64,000 bases of DNA from Prostheceraeus crozeri (Eukaryota > Platyhelminthes > Polycladida > Euryleptidae): positions 56,001 to 120,000 of the forward strand of contig CAJQUW010010397.1 of NCBI GenBank assembly GCA_907163375.1. Direction: 5' to 3'. Within the stretch, counting starts at the first letter, position 1. The number at the start of each line of letters is the position of its first letter. The position numbers were made by a program, and so were the translations under genes. Below, piece after piece: positions 17,726-27,900 of the stretch. Under the pieces are notes generated by a model. The model ran no database searches. It saw only the letters and a program-made list of their open reading frames with translations, and was not told the origin of the DNA.

Positions 17726-18136
17726 TCAATTTTTCTTTATGGAAAGTTGAATGTGAATATCTGAAATCGCTTCAATCACTAGACTGCTACCATGATGGTT
17801 GAATGCGTTAAGACGTTCAGCAATTATTATCATATGTCTTTTAAAAAATTCTTGGGGGTGATCTACCACTTCCATTGAATAAGAAGCAAAATGGAAAGAG
17901 CGACTTTCCACCTCTTCCTTTCCAAAATGACTAAACTTAATTTTCGCAACTAATCGCGCCATGATAATGCTATCAGAGAATGTATTCATTAACTCTAGAA
18001 ATAGAGTGCTAGCATCATCGACCACTGCTTCGATGTCGGTCTCATCTTTATGAAAATTTATCACATAATCTTGAACAGCTCCTTTTAAACTTTGCCTATG
18101 AAAATGTAATGTTCCGCAGTCTTTTGAGAAAGACAT
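17726..18136 (-). CDS. Conserved element ORF of unknown function (right arm, intact)
   Basis: An intact 136-residue protein, acidic in the middle and predicted mixed alpha/beta. It starts MSFSKDCGTLHFHRQSL and ends SDIHIQLSIKKN. Recognisable blocks are LHFHRQ near the N-terminus, MARLVAKIKF in the middle, FHFASYSMEVVDHPQEFFKRHM, and a C-terminal NAFNHHGSSLVIEAI. I recognise this pattern from ORFs that accompany F54H12.2-like capsid genes in invertebrate genomes, but I know no assigned function. The ATG at 18134-18136 is the only plausible start. It overlaps no other gene and precedes the membrane/RING ORF. Confidence 0.6.
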   Translation of the reverse strand: MSFSKDCGTLHFHRQSLKGAVQDYVINFHKDETDIEAVVDDASTLFLELMNTFSDSIIMARLVAKIKFSHFGKEEVESRSFHFASYSMEVVDHPQEFFKRHMIIIAERLNAFNHHGSSLVIEAISDIHIQLSIKKN

Positions 18137-18223
18137 GATCGGCCTTTATCTAACCCATCCATTGCATGAAAACAACAACTCTTCTCATAGTAACATTTAT
18201 TGAATAACGGTAACAAGCATGCA

Positions 18224-18772
18224 TTATAAATCAATGGTTTGAAAGAGATAAAATAGATACAGCTGGTAACTATCATACAGCGAGCAATGATAACCATACA
18301 GGACTTTGGCAGTGTTGAGGTAAGGAGGAAAGAAGCATTGGTTATGAACGTAGCTACTACAACGAATAGACAAAATAGGAACACACAAATCCTTAAAACG
18401 TTTCGTGACTTCATGATAATGTTGATTCACTCTACTATCCCAAGGCGGGAGCAAAATATCATCAATGATTAGATTGGGAAATACTTTCCTCTCCTTACCA
18501 GGATTATTACAAAAGATGCGTATAATATTGAAAGCAGCTAACCATCGTTTAAAGTCAATAAGAAGAGCACTCTCACACGAAAAGTCATAGTCTTGCAAAT
18601 ATTTCAGATTAAGTCCATGAATGTGTTTTCTCCCCCATTGATCAACATTGGGATCGCAGTTGGCATGTTGATGATAGACACTAACAATCTGATATGTCCA
18701 ATTGTTCATAGCAATAGCACTGAGCTCCTGTACAGGTTCACCCTCACAATCCATAAAAATGATGATAGAAGC
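18224..18772 (-). CDS. DnaQ-like DEDDh 3'-5' exonuclease (right arm)
   Basis: Inverted copy of 6651-7199, with ATG at 18752-18754 and an open frame back to an acceptor-like site at 18773. DCEG, IHGLN and H-x4-D are retained. Differences include CNNPGKERK in place of CNNPCKERK and YDFSCES in place of YGFSCES. Confidence 0.67.
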   Translation of the reverse strand, partial: ASIIIFMDCEGEPVQELSAIAMNNWTYQIVSVYHQHANCDPNVDQWGRKHIHGLNLKYLQDYDFSCESALLIDFKRWLAAFNIIRIFCNNPGKERKVFPNLIIDDILLPPWDSRVNQHYHEVTKRFKDLCVPILSIRCSSYVHNQCFFPPYLNTAKVLYGYHCSLYDSYQLYLFYLFQTIDL

Positions 18773-18806
18773 CTAAAACGGAAATTTACACATCTAAGGA
18801 AGCGTT

Positions 18807-18932
18807 CTATAACATATTACAAAATGAAGAATTACATCGATGCTTTTCACGACAAAATACACAAATGATATGAGGGCAACGAAGAAGTAAAATGTATCTA
18901 ATAAGACCACTTCTACGACACTCAAAGCACAT
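18807..18932 (-). CDS. Small RING-like Cys/His ORF (right arm)
   Basis: Inverted copy of 6491-6616, starting MCFEC and retaining C-x-H-x2-C-x2-C (RCPHIICVFC). The first His of the left copy is Pro here, so the second His is the likelier ligand. Confidence 0.44.
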   Translation of the reverse strand: MCFECRRSGLIRYILLLRCPHIICVFCREKHRCNSSFCNML

Positions 18933-18966
18933 AAGCGAATTGTCATAGGGTAGAGTTAGGAAAGGA

Positions 18967-19741
18967 CTAGTAATTCTCCTTCTTTGATTTGCGTTTTGAT
19001 GCAGCATTCTTCTCCGACTTGCGCTTCGTACCACTGCTGTTAAGGATTTGATCAATTATGTCATCCACGTTGGGTGGTTTTGGAATATATAGGATGGATT
19101 CCATATGCATGGAGAGAGAGACTATTTTATTATCCTTATGTCGAACGTAATATACTCCATTCACTTTGAAAAGGATATCCCAAGTACCTTCTCCGAGCTC
19201 ATCACATCTGATGGGTATTGAATGATCTCCCTCCAACTTATAGTAAGTACACCAATGTGATACTGGTAGGCAAATGTGATTACCATCCCAAATCTTTCTA
19301 TAGGGAGTATCCTTGTCATCTCTAGCCTTCCACTCTTGAGTAAGAGGAGTAGGAATGTCCATATTTAATGTCACGTACTCCTCAATAATATCAAGTTGGT
19401 GGCGAATGTACGGACTCACGGGGATCAGTATGTAGTCCCCATACTGATTGCGCATTATCTTGACATCCGTGGAAGGTAGCATTCCCGTTTGGAGTACTAC
19501 GCTATGATCGTCATAACGCAAGACTTGTTTAAATTTACGCTGTAGCGGTGTAGGATTATGTACCTCGGTTGTTTCTTCCACTGGCCTCAGTTGTAGATGA
19601 TCTGACCGTAGCGAACCTTGTAACGTTTGACCGCCATTTTGTCCTACTAGCGCAGCAGATGGAGTAGATGCCTGAAAATGAAAAAGATTGTATTAAGTTT
19701 ACGTTCAAGGGAGGAGAGGGAGGGAAATAGCGACTTACCAT
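18967..19741 (-). CDS. Spliced unknown gene with an ATG-only first coding exon (right arm)
   Basis: Inverted copy of 5682-6456. ATG at 19739-19741, intron 19672-19738 (67 bp, GT-AG), second exon 18967-19671. It differs from the left copy by at least one residue (VSP versus VSL near residue 85 of the product) and is otherwise open. Conservation of both splice sites and frame in both arms supports the gene model. Confidence 0.74.
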
Positions 19742-19837
19742 TTTAGTTAGGTAATATAATAAGGAACAAGAGAGAGAGAATGTGCGTCCGTCACTTGTAC
19801 GATTCAATGATAGAATGATTCTCGCTGTGGGAAGCTC

Positions 19838-19890
19838 TCTATTTATAATGAAATGCTGGACTCTCATTGGACGGCGTCTCTCATTGGACA
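19838..19890 (-). promoter_or_regulatory. CCAAT/CCAAT/TATA promoter (right arm)
   Basis: Inverted copy: TATAAATA at 19840-19847 on the minus strand with two CCAAT boxes at 19866-19870 and 19883-19887. Confidence 0.8.
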
Positions 19891-19911
19891 ATAGCATCAA
19901 GTTGTTTCCCA

Positions 19912-20055
19912 TCATGGGAGATAGACCTTGGCAGTTGAATAGATTTCCTCAGAACACAAAGGGCAATGTTTAGTCTTCAAAGTCGCATAACATGAAGAAC
20001 AGAGAGCGGTATGAGCACATGGTAGACACTCAGATGGGTCTCCACTGAATTCGTC
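19912..20055 (-). CDS. RING-finger-encoding segment (right arm)
   Basis: Inverted copy of the 5368-5511 segment, with the same in-frame upstream stop (20056-20058) and the same C-x2-C-x-H-x3-C-x2-C...CPLC spacing. No start codon is visible. Confidence 0.53.
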   Translation of the reverse strand, partial: DEFSGDPSECLPCAHTALCSSCYATLKTKHCPLCSEEIYSTAKVYLP

Positions 20056-20104
20056 TCATCATAAGCTTTCGAACGAGCTATCATATGTCTCCATCCGACC
20101 ACTG

Positions 20105-20715
20105 GAAGGCAAAATTGAAGCAAGCTCTCCCGAGGGGGGGGTAGGGTGGGAAAAACTTGTCGATCCAACTTTTGACGAGAAAGACGATGGTAGCACTGGC
20201 GCATCGAAATTCGACACTTTGGAAAAAATTTTTCATTTTTACCGTACACAGTCACTCTGACACTTAGGATTTTTTCAACCTTTCCTAAAATCTTGTAACC
20301 GCTCTAACTTTTGAACGGCTGATCGGATTGACTCGCGCCAAAAAATGTCATAGGTTAGTTTTTCATCCTCTTTCGAATGCAACCCGAACGAACAAAATCC
20401 GTCACTAGAAGCCGAGATAGCAGCTAGCTCTCCCGGGGAGGTAGGGTGGGAAAAACTTGTCGACCTAACTTTTGACGAGGAAGACGATGGTAGCACTGGC
20501 GCATCGAATTTCGACACTTTGGATTTCCTCCCACTCTACCCCCCCGGGGTGGAAAACTTGTCGATCTAACTTTTGATGAGGAAGACGATGGCAGCACTGG
20601 CGCATCGAAATTCGACACTTTGGATTTCCTCCCACCCTACCCCCCCCCGGGGTGGAAAAACTTGTCGAGCCCATTTTTGACGAGGAAGACGATGGACACC
20701 ACGTTCACCAGGCCG
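20105..20715 (-). repeat. G-rich minisatellite in the right terminus
   Basis: Inverted counterpart of the left-terminus minisatellite with about four units (GAGGAAGACGATGG cores near 20477, 20578 and 20678, and a GAGAAAGACGATGG variant near 20178). Confidence 0.78.
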
Positions 20716-20864
20716 GCACACCACGTCCACCAGGCCGGCCCCCAAGCCCACCCGGGCGGCACAACACCCCAGGACAGGGAGGGGAGGAGGAAGAGAGGAG
20801 GGGGGGTAGGGTGGGAAACGGCCGCCATCTTGCGCTATCTGGTGTTTGTCACTTGCTTACTACT

Positions 20865-20870
20865 TGGCTA
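20865..20870. other. Right target-site duplication TGGCTA
   Basis: Direct repeat of 4369-4374, immediately after the terminal GCTTACTACT of the element. Confidence 0.9.
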
Positions 20871-23822
20871 TTCCATCACAACTTTGATTTAAAACGTATG
20901 TTCGACTGTCCTGAATTATAAAACACTGGTAATATTAGCAAGATGTGTGTGAAACTCCACATGAAGCCTGACTGGAATCGCCACACGGTTTGCTGGATTA
21001 ACAATAGCAACCGCTTCCAGGCGACCTCGGACAATCGATCTAATGATTCATGCCTCCGGCTTGACCTTCAAGCCGGAGGCATGAATCATTAGATTGCTGG
21101 ATTAATCTGGTGCACTCACATGGCAAAATTTACTAAAATATAACTTCTTAGGGAGCAAAATAAATTATAATTTGAGTTGTCAAGTATTAAACAGTATTTG
21201 AGGTTGACTTTAAGCGTAAGTATATTTTGGTTATGTCCATGGCCATCATCAATACAAAGATAATATTCTTAAATTCAGATAATAATCTCAAAATTCAAAA
21301 GGCAAACATGTACAGCAAGGTGGAAATTGATAGGCCTATCTTCTGAGATGGTGTAATAGATCCTGGAGAGCGCCGGAATTTCTGTGTTGCATGTGTTTGA
21401 CGCGCAATCCAGGTGTAGATTTTGTCTGTAAAGGCCAGGTATATTGCCTAATGCTAGACAATATATTTTGTTATAAACAGATTCGTGGCTTTTCAATAAC
21501 ATTGAATTTCCTTAATAACTATTGGTTATTTGAAAAAAAAATCGTACATGAAATCATCCTAATAGCGCGTGGAAGTAATATTTCACAAGAGATTCGCCTA
21601 TACGTACGTATTTCGAGGATTCCGGGTCAGCTAGACCCCTATATTAAATTTCGAAATTTTATTTGGATTTGTTTACAACAAAATATCTTGGCGTGTAAAT
21701 AACCTGACTGTGAAAGGCTATTTTCACGCATCTAGGCGTGAAAATAACCACTTCGGTTTGTAAATTGAATCTCACGGTGAGGCATGTAAGACCAACGATG
21801 AACTATGTCACCTAGTTAGAAAATGTCACACATCTCAGCATGGAGTAGCTACAGAGGACGATGGCTGACATAAGATGCTCGATTGATGATAGTGACGTGA
21901 GTGTCATGTGATTCTAGTAGAGCCACTATCGATATAATTAATGACGTTTTGCAACAGTTTCAATAATTTAGACGACGTCATTGATGTCATGTTATATCTG
22001 CATTTTTCATGTTTTAGAAATTTCCAAAGCTAAAGTCGTGCTAAAATTGAGAGTATTCATTGGAATTTTCTTTTTTAGGCTCTGTTTGCATTCCTCAAAT
22101 GTATTTGTATGCTTATCACTGCACTGTTTATTCTCGTTATAATAGTACGTAATCACTAATCAGTTGGTATTCCTCATTTTGGTCCAATGCTAAAATGGAC
22201 GTATTAATGTCATGTCACCACTTGAAAGCTTGATGAAAGAAAAGTCCTCTCATGTTCAGCATTCCATATACATCTAATGGTTTTCTTGATAATCCTTGTT
22301 ACCCTCGCCATACCAAGGGGCTGATTTTCTAAATCACCTTATTATAAAATGATTGTAATTTCTTTGGAGATCATTCTTACCGAAATTCCTTTTACGACTT
22401 CGTCTTTCGATGCATATCATCTTAACATTGGTTAATTATCTGAAGCTTTACAATCAATGATAAGTGATGAGTCCCGATAACTAACGCTCTACCGATCCCG
22501 TTGTCAATTGTGTTTTAGGTGTCCAAAGGAAACCAAAGTTGAAACATTGGCTTTGTTTTTCCCTTACAATACAGCACCGACAAGTACTAAGCTAGATGCA
22601 CAGGATGCAGAGCTGCTGGTAAGGCACCGAGGGCATGTAATCTAACAAATCAAAAGTGTTAAATGTGTATAATTCACCGGTGTGCGGTAAGCATTGAACT
22701 GTTATCGACGTTTTGTGTAATGGATGTTCACAGAAATAGACAATTTCTATTCATATTCACCATATGATTTGTCGCATCGTTGTATGGTGTTTTCATGGTT
22801 ATTTTTTAATGAAATACAAGCATTCGCACATATTCTGCATGTTATTCTATACATTTTAACATGGAACATTTCAATTATTAAGGAAAACAGCTCCAAAAAT
22901 TAAAATCATTTGGTAATTTTTAAAATCACCCCTTGCTATGGCGAAGTTGGGCACGACCTTGGTATGGCGAGGGTTAAATGAGTAGCGGCCAATCATCTTG
23001 ACCTTCACAGCAAAAATTTGTCTCATTGAAAAGATGCGTTGAGAAATAAAATTATTTGAATGATATCACATCTAGTATCATCTAGTATTATTTAGAACTA
23101 GTAAGGCCCCCGGACTTCGTCCAGGATTTATATGCATAAGTATGCTAAATTAAGACAGTGCACATTGTATGTATGCACATTGTTGCATTCCAGGTTTACC
23201 AACTCATTCGCCTACACTGATTGGCTGTCTTACCATTTAGATCGCGTTCTCATTGGCTGTTGCTGAATCCGTCGGAAATGTCGCAAATCCGTGCGTCGGA
23301 ATCCGTCGCATGTCTAGCGAGGCAATTTTTTAAAGCAAATGAGGAGTTCATTTGTAAATTTAATGTAGTTACTTGTGTAATTAATATTTTTTCGGTAAAA
23401 ATTTACACAAAAGTCTACTTTTCTCTGTAATTATGATACTTAGGGAAATGAGACCGGGCGGTTTTAACTACAAATTTTTTGTTCTATTAAATGGTAGTAT
23501 CATATTGGCGTAAAGTTTCATGGTTTAGGAGGAGTTTGTCGGCGTTTTGCATTTTATATATAAGATACATGCTCACAGGTTTTGGAGATTCCAAGCAATC
23601 AATCAGAAATGAAATATTCCGACTTTCTGTCGCGCACCCTAACTTCGCTAGAGGTCACTGAATACACTTGCCCATAAAGTATTCTACGAGTAGTATTTGT
23701 AATAAATCATATAAGAAACTAGTTAATTTAATGCATGGAAATGAAATCCAGATGGAAAGGATTCTGGTGCGACTTTTGAGGTTACTTAGAGTCATGCTGA
23801 AAAAGTATGACAAAGTTAGAAA
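20871..23822. other. Non-coding stretch containing a perfect hairpin
   Basis: AT-rich, with no credible gene. It contains the hairpin at 21038-21094, a few short low-quality open frames, and a GGCCCCCGGACTTCGTCC-like GC island near 23105. Confidence 0.55.
21038..21094. repeat. Perfect 27 bp inverted repeat with 3 nt loop
   Basis: ATCTAATGATTCATGCCTCC...TTGA is followed, after CCT, by its exact reverse complement. The stem is 27 bp with no mismatch, plus one more pair after a G-T position. It may be a foldback from replication slippage, a tiny inverted-repeat element, or a small-RNA hairpin; perfect pairing and the 3 nt loop are unlike typical animal pre-miRNAs. Confidence 0.9.
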
Positions 23823-24967
23823 TTGCCCATAGTCATTCCCTCTTACAGTATCTATTTCATACTTCCCGTTGTTTGCAGATGTAGCCAAGACGGAGGCGTC
23901 CGGCTGCCTCGAATTTTACCGAAAGGCCATCATTTGATATTCGGTTATGGTTTCCAGGGACTAATTCATACTCTCAAAAAAACATTATGCGTCAACAACT
24001 GTATGTTTGACAAGTATTCTAACGAGGAGAAGCTGATGTTTGCAATTGGACAACGTATCACAGTGAAGCACAACCACGCAGATGTTAGTTCTGTGCTACT
24101 AGGTAGAGGAACGTTCGAAAAGATGGAATCCCTGGAGTCGGATTTAGATGACATTGCTTCCAAGGGGTATCAAACTAGTGATGCTATATCTCGTATGGAA
24201 AGAATTCTTTCTGATACCGATCATGTGGAAACCGATGAGGAGGTGCCCTTCGAAGGCAAGCCTACGAAGATTCGAAGGCAGAATGCGCTGAGTAGAGGGA
24301 AACCAGAGAGTTTCATCAAACAAGCTTGTCATGATGCTTTAGCTGCGTTGCAGAAAGAAGAAATAGCTGCAGAGAAGAGGAAAGTAGAAGCCTTGACATT
24401 GTTTAGTTCAACACCAAAAAGAAGAAAGGAACCAATGAAGTTCAGTTAAACTCCAATAACATCACGAAATAATGATGGATTTGGAAACCGAAAGGATGAG
24501 CAAAACGATATTTCTGGTTTGAAAGCAGCACTGCATCTGATACTTGCCGAACTGCGTGTGCAGACGAGTGCATTAAAGCAGTTTATCGATGCGTTTGCTG
24601 ATCTTAACGAATCCCTTGCTTACTTAAAGTGTTCTGAAGACGAAGATATGCCAAAAGAAAACGCGAAATACAGTGGTGTTGATGGGCATTTCATGCTAGA
24701 ATCATTAAATACTACAAACCCGAATGTTTTCGCTCGCGATTTCCTCAGAAAATCTTACACTATCGAATATTTAAAGGACCGGATTCTTTGTCCTAAGGGC
24801 AAAACGAACAAACAAAAGTTCTCAGAAGACGGTGTGATGATACTCCAGGGGCTGTAAAGAAGTGGTTCGGTGGTCGTTACAAGTGGCCGTTGATTGTTAA
24901 GAGTGTCAATCAGTTTCTATGTCAGCTGAGATCGAATGACGAAGTCAAACATACTCGTATATCATGA
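23823..24967 (+). pseudogene. BEN-domain-like protein, broken reading frame
   Basis: A long frame (23823-24857) has one internal stop at 24447-24449 and then a 1-base shift near 24850, after which it continues to 24967. The N-terminal ~200 residues are hydrophilic with an acidic middle and a Lys/Arg-rich end (STPKRRKEP). The C-terminal part (NPNVFARDFLRKSYTIEYLKD, KGKTNKQKF, then AVKKWFGGRYKWP in the shifted frame) resembles a BEN domain, an alpha-helical DNA/protein-binding module, in which paired helices end with a Trp-Phe-containing segment. No introns are visible, which suits a retrocopy or a transposon-borne gene. The BEN call is moderate; a transposon-encoded DNA-binding protein is the alternative. 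Confidence 0.45.
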
Positions 24968-27900
24968 ACTACTTTGAGTGAAACATTTAACATTTCGTTG
25001 TACAAAGACGATGTCACATTGTTGAAAGTGAAAATTGAAAGGATTTCCGTTTCTTTTGATACCATAATTCTCGTAAAGATTGTAGGTAGTTGACGTTTTC
25101 AAAGATGAAAACTGTAATTATCTGCATGCAGTAAGCATGATTTTATGAACTCCGTATACCCCGGTGGGAAATGAACTTGCGGCCCGCCATCGGCTGGCTG
25201 GTGGCCATCGGGGAACTTTCGGCCACATAACAATGCATTAAGGACATTCACAAACGTAAGCCTGATAATTTGTAATCGAAATATGTACAATAATAAATCA
25301 ATGAAACATGATAAGTGAGCTTCGGCTGACTTTCGGCCAATACGCTATTGGCCATACTAGCTGCATAGCTTTCGGATTGGCCGAAAGTTTCCGGAAAGCT
25401 ACTTACACTGGTATTCAATAATTCATTTCATGATATAGACATTTTTAGGAGACATACATGTAGTTTATTGACTGAAAAATCACATATTCAATCAAAAACA
25501 TTCACATATTTGTGGGTTTTGATGCATGGCATAAGCTCATTGAATATATGCAATTTAATCGACACCAAATTCATTCAGATACATCTATGGAATTATTTCC
25601 AGCATTTTTGATGCATATGTCTGAGATGTTACATGAAGTATGAGCGGAAGCACTAGCGAAGGTGAAATAATTACCTGGCAATATCATCAAAAAAAGTGCA
25701 GATTTAATTTCTTTAACTGAGGTAAAATCAAATAAGTGAAACACTTTGCGGTAAACTTGATAAATTCACGTGTTCATCCGTATAGAACGGCAGACGCGAA
25801 GGCATCTCTCTACAAGTGTTTTCCTCTATGATTATTTTTCTATCTGCTGTCACTCATCGTAGATCCCATATCTTCGGCCAGCAATCGTAGAAGACGAGCG
25901 CGTTTGGTGACAGATAAATTTCTACTGAACATTTCAGGTGATTTTTTATAATTTAGTGGGTATTAACTAAGTATTGTTGTATATCCATAGTCATTGTATG
26001 CCTGATGGTGAGTAGTGATGAGCCTGCTACCGTGATCTCCGACTCGTACTTGTGAGTCGTTGAGGACACGCTTGACACCATTCTTCTTCAAGAAGGTCGA
26101 TCCGGGGACAGCTCCGATACGTCACCCGTAGAAAAAACATCCGCGATTTTGAATATTCAAGGATGGCAGCCATGAATGGTGCTTAGAGATAATGTAAACC
26201 TTGTTTTTCAGATTCAATAGGTTTAAATGATTGCAAAAGGGCATGGTCATATCCCAGAATTATGAGTCTGTGATACTTTGAAGATAGCAGTTGGAATTTA
26301 GAAAAAATCAGCCGCCTTCTTAAAAAACAAGATGTCGGCCATGCTAGGATCTTAGAAATAGTGCAAACATTGTTTTTCAAATTCAGCAGGTCATAACGAT
26401 TCAAAAAATGAACAGTTTTCAAGACTAATCTGACAGACCACCCACACATTTTCTTCTTTTCCATTTATTCGCTTTTCGAAGACAAGCTTGAATCTTTGCT
26501 TTCATTAAGTGGCATTCAATAATTTTCCTTTTTATTGATTTGAGCAAGAAAGAAATGTTTCGTAGTAGCCTTTTTTCCATGTTGACAACGTGACCTTATC
26601 ATGTTGCCCTTCAATTTAGTCATGCTATCATCCATGTGTTGACAATTGAATCCAGATGTTGACAATTGCATAATCTTTGCGGAATAGGCTAAGATACATC
26701 AGGAATTGGAAAATATACGCTTATTAGCAAAAAAATGATGCTGTCGCTATTCCTGAAGGTAAAGCCTTGTCATAGTGCGCTCCGGTACATGCACAATTTT
26801 TTTGCAGTAGCCTTGATGCCATGGTGCTACAGCTTTTACACGAGGTTGAATTGATGCATGTTGAAAGTACAAGAGGGTTGCATGTTACAAATGGATGTAC
26901 CAGTCAAGGACTTAGAGGCATCAATCCATGATGGCTTGCCTAACACTCACAGGAAGCCTACCACCGAGTTGTCATAGAAGATTGATGTTGGACTTCTAAG
27001 TGTCCTATCTGTTCTGTCAGATAACAAACTTTTCAGTTTATGAGAATGAGCAAAGTGTATTGCATGATGTTGATAAGTAGGCCTAAGAAATTGAGATGAC
27101 AATATACACAATGGAATATTCTCCTTTGAATTCTTTATTACGCTGTCACTTTCACTGTGATTTTCGTATACGTGTAACTAGGCAAAAGGTTTTTTATGTG
27201 ACAAATATGGTACTGATATGATCGGATATGTGTAGCCTATTTTCATGTAGCCACCTGAAACTTTCTGAGTTATAGATTGAAGAATACTGGATCTGCCAGT
27301 AATGCATTATTTTGTAAATAATTTGACTACCGTTTACATTGCTGCAGTGATACTTATTACGTCAAACTTCAGCCGCTGTATGCATGTTTTTTCACAGCTT
27401 CTGTGTGCTGAGCTATGCGACTTATCTCGTGTGCTTCAACAGCTCGTGACTTCTGGCAAATGCGTTAGTAAATAGGAATGCCCTCATAAAATTCAACGAA
27501 GAAAGTGGTGTCAACGATCCAAGACAATGAGAACCTTGCATCGTAAAGCTTGGACTTGGTTTCAGATAAATTGTCCTGGCTATTTGTCATGTTTTAAATT
27601 TAATTGGAAAAAGCCAATATTGAAAGATACTGACTATTTCCAATTGAATTGAAGGCTTGGACTTAGTTGTATATTTTAATAGACGTGCATGAACCATGAT
27701 CTTGATAATTAGCCTCTGGAGTAGGATGCTTAGTGATAGCTTTTATGGATTATTTCTATAGATTTATCCAATATTATCATTTATCGTCGCTTTTCATCAA
27801 TCTAGATTTAGAATATTGATGTATATTTGCACTGGAAAGTTTTAATTGAAAAAGTACCAATATATGTCTCACAGGAGGCAGTTTTGATCTCTGGAACAGG

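Larger units (their letters stand above)
4375..20864. mobile_element. Integrated palindromic dimer of an adenovirus/Maverick-like DNA virus element
   Basis: Two inverted copies of one genome segment (4375-12526 forward, 12646-20864 reverse) meet tail to tail around a 119 bp spacer. The outer ends are identical inverted termini (AGTAGTAAGC... / ...GCTTACTACT) flanked by the 6 bp duplication TGGCTA. Terminal AG and a 6 bp duplication are Maverick/Polinton hallmarks. Gene content includes a retroviral-type integrase with a chromodomain, a packaging-type ATPase, an F54H12.2-like capsid protein, a basic minor-capsid-like protein and a pX-like peptide. No DNA polymerase B or protease gene is present, and the start of a further gene is cut at the centre, so each arm is an incomplete genome. 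The arms differ by scattered substitutions, small indels, a ~0.3 kb deletion and minisatellite copy number, which argues against an assembly fold-back artefact. Confidence 0.93.
12646..20864 (-). repeat. Right arm of the palindrome
   Basis: This is the inverted counterpart of the left arm. On the minus strand it runs into the central spacer without interrupting the capsid gene and enters the next gene, so it looks like the parental arrangement from which the left arm was copied. Its integrase gene carries two frameshifts, while the conserved ORF deleted in the left arm is whole here. Confidence 0.92.

Noticed and set aside
4375..20864. The palindrome as an assembly or sequencing fold-back artefact
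   Set aside because: The arms differ by substitutions, 1 bp indels, a 15 bp duplication, a ~0.3 kb deletion and repeat number, and the outer ends share one TSD. An artefact would give near-identical arms with no TSD.
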